7,987 nt of DNA from CAZESH01 sp964514665 (GTDB lineage Bacteria; Bacillota; Bacilli; Paenibacillales; KCTC-25726). Both the position numbers and the translations under genes were made by a program. Position 1 is the first letter of the stretch, and the number at the start of each line of letters is the position of its first letter. The DNA lies in the NCBI GenBank assembly GCA_964514665.1, contig CAZESH010000205.1, positions 1 through 7,987 on the forward strand, given 5' to 3'. Of this stretch, positions 1 through 5,617 are shown one piece after another. Under the pieces are notes generated by a model that was not told the origin of the DNA, made no database searches, and saw only the letters and a list, made by a program, of their open reading frames with translations.

Positions 1-110
1 CTCTAACGGCGTACCTGCAGCTTTGCTTGTGCCGCATGTTCCGACACCTGATTGTTTGCTTATGTTGCCATTATACACCTATTCGCGACGGATCGCCCAG
101 TCTTGCTGTT

Positions 111-878
111 TTATGAGCCCGGCAATTTGTCCGGCTTCTTCCCGAACCACTTCCGGTAAATTTTTTCGTAGGTGCCATTTTTCGAAATGTCTTCGATCGC
201 TTTATCGATTCTTCCTATATATCGGCCTTCTTTCCCCGTAACAATCGCGTAGTTTTCTTTGTTCAAAGCCCCGCTGAGAATTTCCACTTTCCCTTTCCCC
301 TCCGTGCGCATGAAATTTTTTGCAGGTGCTTCGTCAAAAATGACGGCATCCACATTCTTCTTCATCAAATCTTCAAAGGCGCGGGAAATATCGGGATAGC
401 CCTTAACCTCTTTGAGGCCTTTCAGCTCGCTGGCAAATTGATATCCGGTCGTCCCCAATTTGGTGGCTACCGTCTTGTTTTCCAGATCGCGGGTGCTGTT
501 GATTTGCTTGTTATCCGCTGCCGTCATTACCACAAGACCCGTATCGTAATAAGGGATTGAAAATTTCATTTCGTTTTTACGTGCATCATTGACCGTGAGA
601 CCTGCCAACCCAAAATCCACTTTCCCTGTCTTCACGGCGTCCATTAATTCCCCGAAATCCATGGGTTCGTACCTATACTTCCGGAATCCCGCATCTTGGG
701 CTACGGCTTCCCATAAATCGATTTCAAACCCTTTGAATTTTCCTTCTTCCACATATGTAAACGGCTTGAAATTTCTCTCCACTCCGACATGGAGCGTTTT
801 TTTCTCCGTACAACCCGTCAGCATCAGGATGCAGATGACCGCAAACAAGCCGCGAATAATGATTTTCTTGCTTTTCAT
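111..878 (-). CDS. ABC-type amino-acid substrate-binding lipoprotein (SBP_bac_3 family)
   Basis: Predicted 255-residue extracellular lipoprotein that binds a polar amino acid or related solute for an ABC importer. The chosen ATG (876-878) has GGGAGG at 885-890, seven bases upstream; an upstream in-frame start at 923 lacks such a site. Residues 1-23 form a lipoprotein signal: KK/R charges, a hydrophobic core, then lipobox LTGC with Cys23 as the lipidation site. The mature part has the family-3 binding-protein pattern: VGVERNFKPF near the start, GFEIDLWEAVA, DFGLAGLTVNDAR (the Arg usually contacts the ligand carboxylate), FSIPYYDTG, and the closing GTYEKIYRKWFG. Its length is normal for the family. 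It is the last gene of a probable three-gene minus-strand operon. No permease or ATPase is visible, so it is either an orphan or its partners lie elsewhere. The ligand cannot be deduced; glutamine or another amino acid is a family-based guess. Confidence 0.93.
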   Translation of the reverse strand: MKSKKIIIRGLFAVICILMLTGCTEKKTLHVGVERNFKPFTYVEEGKFKGFEIDLWEAVAQDAGFRKYRYEPMDFGELMDAVKTGKVDFGLAGLTVNDARKNEMKFSIPYYDTGLVVMTAADNKQINSTRDLENKTVATKLGTTGYQFASELKGLKEVKGYPDISRAFEDLMKKNVDAVIFDEAPAKNFMRTEGKGKVEILSGALNKENYAIVTGKEGRYIGRIDKAIEDISKNGTYEKIYRKWFGKKPDKLPGS

Positions 879-934
879 GAAAATCCTCCCTTCAGTATTT
901 GAGCTTGAGATATTTTCCCTCATTCCTGCCCTTG

Positions 935-1678
935 CTATTCAGAACCGACATCGTCCAGTATGATTTGCGATACTAATGGAAGATGGTCCGATGCTTTTGG
1001 GCTGGTTTGGATCACTTCCGCGGCGGCAACATGAATATTCCGGCTCACAAAGATGTAATCGAGCTGCAAGATCGGCCGAAACGATGGAAACGTGCAATAG
1101 GATTGAGAAAAATCTGAAATTTCAGCTGTATCCGTTAAATAAGCAGCAAGTTTTGTCCATGCTTTTTTTCCGGGTTTAAAATTCAAATCTCCCAGAAGAA
1201 CAACAGGCTGCTCTTCTCGAGCCATTTTTTCAATGATAAAATCAACTTGTTTTTTACGAAAAAAGGGCTGCATACTAAGGTGGGTTACATAAATTTTTAA
1301 TGATTGGGAAAAAGTTTGAACAGAAACTTCCAATAACGATCGGGTTTCCATTATAGGAAACCGTAATGAATAGAGGTGATTGAATTGAAATGTAATGGGA
1401 TAACGGGACAAAAAGGCGTTCCCAAACTGTCTGCAGCCAAATCTTCTGGATTGTAATGAAAATGTTGATCCGAATGCATAATTCATGTTCAAACGATTTG
1501 CCAACCATTGTACTTGGTCCATATTGCCGCTTCTTAGTCCCATATACCGGTCCACCTCGTTTAGCCCGATTAAATCGGCCCCACTTTCTTGAATAACTTC
1601 AGCAATTCGATTCAGGTCCAGTTTGCGGTCGATTCCCCTCCCATGATGAATATTAAATGTCATAACCTTAAGCTGCAA
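935..1678 (-). CDS. Endonuclease/exonuclease/phosphatase (EEP) family hydrolase
   Basis: A 247-residue metal-dependent phosphoesterase of the EEP (DNase I/sphingomyelinase-like) superfamily. Visible catalytic elements in order: Asn9 in TFNIHHG, Glu41 in LNEVDR (metal ligand), His133 in VTHLS, Asp164 and Asn166 in GDLNF, Asp207 in LDYIF, and Asp231-His232 in SDHLPL. The set is complete, so it should be active. The start is a TTG (1676-1678), because AGGAGG at 1686-1691 is correctly spaced from it; a longer reading from GTG at 1699 would place the ribosome site inside the gene. No signal peptide is present, so it is probably cytoplasmic although both neighbours are lipoproteins. It begins 24 bases after the phosphodiesterase gene and ends 56 bases before the binding-protein gene, consistent with one transcript. 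The substrate may be nucleic acid, phospholipid headgroup or inositol phosphate; the sequence does not decide. Confidence 0.92.
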   Translation of the reverse strand: MQLKVMTFNIHHGRGIDRKLDLNRIAEVIQESGADLIGLNEVDRYMGLRSGNMDQVQWLANRLNMNYAFGSTFSLQSRRFGCRQFGNAFLSRYPITFQFNHLYSLRFPIMETRSLLEVSVQTFSQSLKIYVTHLSMQPFFRKKQVDFIIEKMAREEQPVVLLGDLNFKPGKKAWTKLAAYLTDTAEISDFSQSYCTFPSFRPILQLDYIFVSRNIHVAAAEVIQTSPKASDHLPLVSQIILDDVGSE

Positions 1679-1685
1679 TTGATTT

Positions 1686-1691
1686 CCTCCT
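1686..1691 (-). promoter_or_regulatory. Ribosome binding site that fixes the TTG start of the EEP gene
   Basis: On the minus strand AGGAGG is followed by seven bases and then TTG (1678). It lies in the 24-base gap after the phosphodiesterase stop codon. It supports TTG over the upstream in-frame GTG at 1699. Confidence 0.75.
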
Positions 1692-1702
1692 ATTGGCACA
1701 CC

Positions 1703-3292
1703 CTAACGCAAGTTCTGCCTCTCCATCAACAATTGCATAACATAGTTCTTTATATCGACCAGACGATGCCGCTGCGGATCCCGATCCGTTCCGCAAATGA
1801 TCAGAGGGATCAACGATTCCTCAGCATGTAAAGAACCGTGCCCCCCTCCTCCCTCGTGCGTAGGCGAGCTTTGAGCCGCCAATTCGTAACCCGGCTTTGC
1901 TGTAATCACTAAAAAGGGTCCTCTATGAGAATTCAAAGCGCCCGATAACCGTGCCAAAGCGTCCGGATATTGACCGTACTCCAACTTGTCCCCGCTTATT
2001 TTTAAATCCAAAACATCCCGATTATGGTCTAATGCCCATGATTGCCCGTACATATCTTTTATAGGTCCGTTCGCTTTGAAGCGCAATTCGCCTGGTATGC
2101 CGTTTCGGGTGACATGCATCCATCCGTTCTCTTTCCATGCCGTCAGATCTATCCGCGCTTCCGATTTCGTTAAGTCAGCCAATTGTCGAAGCGAAGGCCC
2201 GGATTTCATTTTATAAACGTAAGCCATTGTTTCGTTGACAGCCAATACAAGCTCCGTCTTTTCCGTAACAGCAGCTCCCGGTCGCAGCACATTGTACCCG
2301 TTGAATAAGGACGGCAGTTCGATAACAGGCTCTTGATCGGCGGGAAGGAGCTGCGATACCCCGCTGTCTCCGATCACGATGAGGATCACTTTTTTTAAAG
2401 CCGCATCGGCCGAACCGAAAGCCTGAAACAGCGATTGAAGCTGCCTGTCCAGTATCTGGACTCCTTCTGTGTAAGAAGGTCCCTTGCGGTGAGACGGCTG
2501 ATCCATATCCGGCAAATAGACCGAAACAAAATCCGGCAACCGGTTGTTTGTTATTAAATGCTTGACCGTCTCCAATGCGTATTCGTTGTTGAAACCCATT
2601 TTGTTCGTTGGTCCGTCCGGAAGATTGCGAATTCTATGAAGCGGATTGGACAACGCGCCGAATGCAAAAAAATCGGGGCCTTTCACTTTTATCTTCCCAT
2701 CCTGAGACGCGGGGGCTTGCGCCCATAAGGGAAGTTTCAGCATATGTTCGGTTTTTCCCCGGTAAATCATCCCGTTAATCGATGCGGAAGTGAACCCGCT
2801 TTGCGCCAATTGTTCAAAAATGGTTGGAATTTGCGGATTCAAGTGGGAACCGTTTATGTTGACGAGAAGATCCTTCAATACGGAATGAATCCCTTGCTTC
2901 CATATCTCTGAAAGCCCTGTACCGTAATTGACAACACGTCTCTCATCCGAAGAATACCAGGCCAACCCCGGAACGTGATGCTGATCAGGATAAGTGCCCG
3001 TCAACAGGGAGCTGTCAATCGTTACAGACATGGTCGGGAATGAACTGACGATATCTTTGTAATACCGGCCATGTTCGATCAAATATTTAAATGCAGGTAG
3101 CTTATGGTTCTTCATTTCCTGGTCGATCGCTTGATACATAAGCGAATCCGCCACAAGCAAAATGACTTTCTTGGTTTCGTTCCCCGCTTCCGATTTCACG
3201 CGCATAAGGTCGTCTTCTTTTGTTTTGGAGCCAACCCATGTGCATCCCGTTAGGAGCAGTGTAATTGCAAAGACAACCATATATCGAATCAT
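1703..3292 (-). CDS. Lipoprotein of the type I phosphodiesterase / alkaline phosphatase superfamily
   Basis: A 529-residue predicted surface lipoprotein that hydrolyses phosphodiesters or phosphomonoesters. A short signal ends in lipobox LLTGC with Cys17. The domain then follows the nucleotide pyrophosphatase/phosphodiesterase pattern: Asp49 in LLVADS (metal), FPTMS with Ser89 at the nucleophile position (usually Thr), SLLTGTYPDQHHVPG, Asp264 and His268 in DQPSHRKGP (metal), Asp309 in IGDSG, and His485 in GHGSLHAEE (metal). Where the family normally has Asp-His, this protein has Asp309-Ser310, so one expected metal ligand is absent or supplied by another residue. The start ATG has GAAGGGA about 11 bases upstream, which is slightly far; ATG at 3280 is a possible alternative but would give a very short signal. 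It is the first gene of the probable operon with the EEP hydrolase and the binding protein. No convincing promoter was found. The substrate is unknown. Confidence 0.9.
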   Translation of the reverse strand: MIRYMVVFAITLLLTGCTWVGSKTKEDDLMRVKSEAGNETKKVILLVADSLMYQAIDQEMKNHKLPAFKYLIEHGRYYKDIVSSFPTMSVTIDSSLLTGTYPDQHHVPGLAWYSSDERRVVNYGTGLSEIWKQGIHSVLKDLLVNINGSHLNPQIPTIFEQLAQSGFTSASINGMIYRGKTEHMLKLPLWAQAPASQDGKIKVKGPDFFAFGALSNPLHRIRNLPDGPTNKMGFNNEYALETVKHLITNNRLPDFVSVYLPDMDQPSHRKGPSYTEGVQILDRQLQSLFQAFGSADAALKKVILIVIGDSGVSQLLPADQEPVIELPSLFNGYNVLRPGAAVTEKTELVLAVNETMAYVYKMKSGPSLRQLADLTKSEARIDLTAWKENGWMHVTRNGIPGELRFKANGPIKDMYGQSWALDHNRDVLDLKISGDKLEYGQYPDALARLSGALNSHRGPFLVITAKPGYELAAQSSPTHEGGGGHGSLHAEESLIPLIICGTDRDPQRHRLVDIKNYVMQLLMERQNLR

Positions 3293-3397
3293 GCGTAAGA
3301 AATTCCCTTCATTTTAGAGATCCTATGTAGTATTCGCCAACTTGCACATTTTTTATTTTGATATGGGTTTATGCCGTGCAGGGACAAAAGTCTTTGG

Positions 3398-3425
3398 ACA
3401 TAGATTATTGCATGGAACATACATC
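3398..3425 (+). promoter_or_regulatory. Possible sigma-E-like (sporulation) promoter for the microprotein pair
   Basis: An ATA-centred block (acATAga, 3398-3404) is followed after 13 bases by CATACATC (3418-3425). This resembles the B. subtilis mother-cell sigma-E pattern of an ATA core and a CATACA -10 region. The start site would fall very close to the ribosome site at 3433-3442, leaving a leader of only about 20 bases. The match is partial and the region is AT-rich, so this is a weak suggestion. No good sigma-A pair was found here. Confidence 0.22.
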
Positions 3426-3452
3426 TTATAACAAGGAGGAGGAAATCTTTTA

Positions 3453-3545
3453 GTGGATATGTTTACTTATCATTCAATGCCTAGGCATACTCAAGATTAC
3501 TTGGCGTATTGCAGACAAATGTATAATTGGCACAGTGAAACCTGA
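3453..3545 (+). CDS. 30-residue microprotein, GTG start, first of a coupled pair
   Basis: A short ORF of 30 codons that I do not recognise. Support comes from a very strong ribosome site, AAGGAGGAGG (3433-3442), ten bases before the GTG at 3453, and from its stop codon overlapping the start of the next ORF (TGATG, one shared base). The product is rich in Tyr, His, Met and Trp (for example DYLAYCRQMYNW), with one cysteine and no membrane segment. An in-frame ATG at 3459 is too far from the ribosome site to be preferred. It could be a genuine small protein or a leader peptide whose translation opens the next gene. It lies divergently from the phosphodiesterase operon. Confidence 0.55.
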   Translation: MDMFTYHSMPRHTQDYLAYCRQMYNWHSET

Positions 3546-3754
3546 TGAGGGCCAATAATATGGACGAAAATCATGAGTTGGAGGAACTCCGTTTAAAATT
3601 ATGGGGTCATTATGTGTCCATTCGGTCAACTCAAAAGATAAATACGCCATTCCATGAATTCTGGTATGAATTTTTAGCCAGACATTTCGCCTCTGAGCGC
3701 TCTACATTTGAAAATATCGAGGAATTTTGTAATCAATTTAATGAAAAGAAATAG
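3545..3754 (+). CDS. Small hypothetical protein, second of the coupled pair
   Basis: A 69-residue soluble product that I do not recognise. The ATG at 3545 overlaps the preceding stop codon and has no ribosome site of its own, which points to translational coupling. A second in-frame ATG at 3560 has GAGGG eight bases upstream and would give 64 residues beginning MDENHELEEL; either start is plausible. The protein is charged and aromatic-rich (LKLWGHYVSI, FHEFWYEFLARHF, FENIEEFCNQF), which suggests two or three amphipathic helices. There is no signal peptide or transmembrane segment. The ORF is followed by about 140 bases without a gene and then the hairpin at 3894-3932. The function is unknown; a small regulatory or sporulation-associated protein would fit, but nothing in the sequence proves it. 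Confidence 0.62.
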   Translation: MRANNMDENHELEELRLKLWGHYVSIRSTQKINTPFHEFWYEFLARHFASERSTFENIEEFCNQFNEKK

Positions 3755-3893
3755 CTGTTATCATATTCCAATCCAACCAAAATCCAGAACAATTTTTTGT
3801 TTCCATGTGAACCGGCTTTTGATGGAACATAATTTGTCTCCATGGCTGCAGAAACATACAAGGAAAAATAATGATGGCTGCTTGAATTGTTAT

Positions 3894-3944
3894 AACCAGC
3901 CAGATTCCATCATAAGTGGATTCCGACTGGTTTTACGGTTTTTT
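3894..3944 (+). terminator. Long hairpin terminator after the microprotein pair
   Basis: Two 16-base arms (3894-3909 and 3917-3932) pair with three mismatches around the 7-base loop TCATAAG. Downstream on the plus strand is TTACGGTTTTTT, a T-rich tail that fits factor-independent termination of the plus-strand pair. The hairpin also lies just past the stop of the minus-strand microprotein gene, but on that side the tail is not T-rich, so any effect there would be weak. Confidence 0.65.
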
Positions 3945-4113
3945 ACCCTATTCTGAATAATCTTCGCAGCGGTTGAAACATTTGTTGTCCCGCATTTCCA
4001 TTAACACGGCGTCTTGTCATTCCGACAGCTGAAGCACCAAGCCCTATGGCTAATAAAGACAAATAAGTTCTTCTCCTGTTAAGACCTCTGAATAACGATG
4101 TAACCCATTGCAT
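3943..4113 (-). CDS. 56-residue one-helix microprotein, YrzQ/DUF3918-like
   Basis: The ATG at 4113 has a good GGGAGGT ribosome site seven bases upstream; longer readings up to 4236 have no such support. The product has a short amphipathic lead with RGLNRRR, one hydrophobic helix (TYLSLLAIGLGASAVGM, about residues 16-32), then a basic tail with TRRR and RRLFRIG. Positive charge on both sides leaves orientation unclear. The Arg-rich start followed by a Gly/Ala-rich helix resembles the small B. subtilis YrzQ/DUF3918 proteins, whose function is not known. That assignment is from memory of the pattern and is tentative. The gene is monocistronic: its stop touches the hairpin tail on one side, and the dehydrogenase terminator lies upstream. 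No convincing -35/-10 pair was found in 4114-4209. Confidence 0.7.
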   Translation of the reverse strand: MQWVTSLFRGLNRRRTYLSLLAIGLGASAVGMTRRRVNGNAGQQMFQPLRRLFRIG

Positions 4114-4209
4114 GATCAATACCTCCCTTCCCTTTGTTTTAACTTTGGCACTTTCTATTTTGTATCTATATCCATTCATCCATTCCGTTGAACGATTCCA
4201 ACAATGGAT

Positions 4210-4246
4210 AAAAAAAAGGCTGTTCCCGAAATCCATGGGAACAGCC
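4210..4246 (-). terminator. Factor-independent terminator of the dehydrogenase gene
   Basis: A perfect 10-base-pair stem, GGCTGTTCCC (4218-4227) with GGGAACAGCC (4237-4246), encloses a 9-base loop. Read on the minus strand it is followed by a run of eight T (A tract 4210-4217). It lies 41 bases beyond the dehydrogenase stop codon and separates that transcript from the downstream microprotein gene. Confidence 0.92.
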
Positions 4247-4287
4247 CTCTGTAGTATTAAGAATTAGCTAAGTTATACGCGAGATTG

Positions 4288-5046
4288 TTAATACGCTGTC
4301 CAACCTGAATCGGCTGTAATGACTGTGCCGTTAACAAAACTCGAATCATCCGAGGCAAGGAACAAAGCGACTTCGGCAATTTCTTGCGGTTCCCCCATAC
4401 GCGGCATGGCCCCCATCCCCGACATGGCTCTCTCCAAGCCGAATTCATCGGGCGTCTTGCTGCCCATGCCGATGTTCGTATTTACCCCTCCCGGGGCGAT
4501 AGCGTTGCAGCGTATCCCCTGCTTGGCATACTGGTAACCCACATTTTTGGTAAAGCCGACCAACGCATGCTTGGAAGATGTATAGGCCGCCCCTGCCCTG
4601 GAGCCGTTTAGTCCGCCGATAGAGGCAATGTTGATAATATTGCCTTGTCCCTTTTCCATGAAAATAGACAGGGCCTTTCGGGTTGTGCGCATAGGTCCAG
4701 TAACGTTGACCGCAAAGATGCGCTCCCACAGTTCATCCGTCAGCGCGTGTGCCGGTACCATGCCGTCCATGATTCCTGCATTGTTCACTAAAATATCCAA
4801 CGTACGGTACTGCTCCACTGCGGTATTGAGCATCTTCTGCACATCTTCTTCCTTGGCCACATTGGCCGTAACAGCCACAGCCGTACCTTGATGCGCTGCG
4901 ATCTCCTCCGCCACGGCCTGCACCGATTGCTCGTTAATGTCGCAAACGACAACTTTTGCACCCTGCTTGGCGAATAAAAGCGAAATCTCTTTTCCCATTC
5001 CGGAACCGGCCCCGGTAACAATGGCCACTTTACCTGCAAGCTTCAT
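4288..5046 (-). CDS. Short-chain dehydrogenase/reductase (classical SDR, NAD-type)
   Basis: A 252-residue cytoplasmic oxidoreductase of classical SDR size. The Rossmann motif TGAGSGMG is at residues 11-18, Asp36 follows the second strand (typical of NAD rather than NADP preference), and NNAG is at 88-91. The catalytic tetrad is complete: Asn114, Ser142 (in NIASIGG), Tyr155 and Lys159 (YTSSK). The C-terminal FVNGTVITADSGWTAY is the usual family ending. The ATG at 5046 is preferred because GGGGAGG lies eight bases upstream; the ATG two codons earlier would be only two bases from that site. It has its own promoter and terminator, so it is probably a single-gene transcript. A cre-like box in the promoter suggests catabolite control, consistent with oxidation of a sugar or alcohol, but the substrate cannot be named from sequence. 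Confidence 0.95.
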   Translation of the reverse strand: MKLAGKVAIVTGAGSGMGKEISLLFAKQGAKVVVCDINEQSVQAVAEEIAAHQGTAVAVTANVAKEEDVQKMLNTAVEQYRTLDILVNNAGIMDGMVPAHALTDELWERIFAVNVTGPMRTTRKALSIFMEKGQGNIINIASIGGLNGSRAGAAYTSSKHALVGFTKNVGYQYAKQGIRCNAIAPGGVNTNIGMGSKTPDEFGLERAMSGMGAMPRMGEPQEIAEVALFLASDDSSFVNGTVITADSGWTAY

Positions 5047-5093
5047 TTTCATTACCTCCCCGAATACGATTCATTGCCTTTATCGCACTTCTC

Positions 5094-5122
5094 ATTATAT
5101 TCCATTTTGTAAGCGCATACAA
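5094..5122 (-). promoter_or_regulatory. Sigma-A promoter of the dehydrogenase gene
   Basis: Read on the minus strand, TTGTAT (5117-5122) and a perfect TATAAT (5094-5099) are separated by exactly 17 bases. The -35 keeps only the TTG part of the consensus, so activity may depend on the excellent -10. The predicted start is about 40 bases before the ATG. Confidence 0.7.
5108..5121 (-). promoter_or_regulatory. cre-like operator (CcpA / LacI-family box) inside the dehydrogenase promoter
   Basis: On the minus strand TGTATGCGCTTACA matches the cre consensus TGWAANCGNTNWCA at 13 of 14 positions (T instead of A at position 5). The arms TGTA and TACA surround a central GCGC. It overlaps the -35 and the spacer, a position where a bound repressor would block RNA polymerase. 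CcpA is the default reader in Bacillota, but another LacI-family protein could use the same box. Confidence 0.6.
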
Positions 5123-5150
5123 TTAGGACGGCTCTGAATTTGTGTCCATT

Positions 5151-5165
5151 ATTTAACGGTTAAAT
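5151..5165. repeat. 15-base palindrome ATTTAACGGTTAAAT in the divergent intergenic region
   Basis: Seven complementary bases on each side of a single central base. It lies upstream of both the dehydrogenase promoter and the Lsm/SH3-like gene, and is itself enclosed by GGCTC (5130-5134) and GAGCC (5171-5175). Its size and symmetry fit a dimeric repressor site, but no regulator is identified. Confidence 0.45.
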
Positions 5166-5177
5166 GCTGGGAGCCGA

Positions 5178-5206
5178 TTGCTTGCTTGATGCCAATTTTT
5201 TATATG
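5178..5206 (+). promoter_or_regulatory. Possible weak sigma-A promoter for the Lsm/SH3-like gene
   Basis: TTGCTT (5178-5183) and TATATG (5201-5206) are separated by 17 bases. Both boxes are imperfect. The -10 coincides with the left arm of the inverted repeat at 5201-5242, so binding there could control it. A sporulation sigma factor could be used instead; I did not find a clear alternative. Confidence 0.25.
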
Positions 5207-5242
5207 GGCAAATGCACACGCATAGGGTCATTTACCCACATA
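5201..5242. repeat. Inverted repeat with 14-base arms upstream of the Lsm/SH3-like gene
   Basis: Left arm TATATGGGCAAATG (5201-5214) and right arm CATTTACCCACATA (5229-5242) are complementary at 12 of 14 positions around a 14-base centre. It ends 67 bases before the start codon at 5310. It may be an operator or a leader RNA hairpin; there is no T tail, so it is not a terminator. Confidence 0.5.
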
Positions 5243-5309
5243 TACTGTCGCTGAGGGGCAATATATAAGGAATTTTTGAGTAATTCATTTTGGGGAGGTG
5301 CCACCTGTC

Positions 5310-5609
5310 ATGATGATCAACCCTTACGAAGTGAAAGAACAAATCGTCTATCAAGCGGATCCGACGTGGGTGCAATCCATTCGTGCCATGAAGGAAAAGC
5401 TGCATTCCATCGGTTCGCAATATATCGGCCGTTATGTACGGATCCAGACGATAGACGGCCAACAGTTTGAAGGCACTGTAGTCCAAGTCGACAGAGGCCT
5501 GCTGTATTTGAACGTGAATCAGAACTTCGGCTACCAGCGACCGTACAATCCGGCCATTCTTCCGCTTGTTCTCTATGAGCTGCTGGTGATCACATTGTTG
5601 TATACTTAA
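5310..5609 (+). CDS. Small protein with an Lsm/SH3-like beta-barrel motif
   Basis: A 99-residue protein that I cannot name. The start is the ATG at 5310 (a second ATG follows at 5313), with GGGGAGG at 5291-5297 about 12 bases upstream. A GTG at 5298 directly abuts that site and cannot be the start. The N-terminal third is mostly helical (NPYEVKEQIVYQADPTW, then IRAMKEKLHSI). The centre, YIGRYVRIQTIDGQQFEGTV followed by VQVDRGLLYLNV (about residues 38-69), has the alternating strand and Gly pattern of small Lsm/SH3-type barrels such as those in spore-coat-related DUF2642 proteins. The C-terminus is hydrophobic (AILPLVLYELLVITLLY) and may be buried or membrane-associated. It is monocistronic, and its stop codon is 8 bases from the stop of the oppositely oriented neighbour. 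A spore or surface role is only a guess. Confidence 0.82.
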   Translation: MMINPYEVKEQIVYQADPTWVQSIRAMKEKLHSIGSQYIGRYVRIQTIDGQQFEGTVVQVDRGLLYLNVNQNFGYQRPYNPAILPLVLYELLVITLLYT

Positions 5610-5617
5610 CACCAAAG

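Noticed and set aside
1..110. Possible start of another minus-strand gene (GTG at about 78, reading YNGNISKQSGVG).
   Set aside because: No ribosome site precedes it and only about 26 codons are visible before the window edge. No other gene or terminator could be supported in these bases.
3289..3312. Seven-residue upstream ORF (MKGISYA) overlapping the phosphodiesterase start as ATGA.
   Set aside because: It has no ribosome site of its own, and its body contains the ribosome site of the main gene; a chance ATG is more likely.
3311..3334. TTGGCG and TAAAAT spaced 18 bases apart as a sigma-A promoter of the phosphodiesterase operon (minus strand).
   Set aside because: The start site would fall within the ribosome site, leaving almost no leader.
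3708..3956. An 82-codon plus-strand ORF overlapping the second microprotein.
   Set aside because: No ribosome site, out of frame with the better ORF, and it runs through the hairpin at 3894-3932.
5295..5305. AGGTGCCACCT palindrome covering the ribosome site of the Lsm/SH3-like gene as an RNA switch.
   Set aside because: With a workable loop only about three base pairs remain, too weak to sequester the site.
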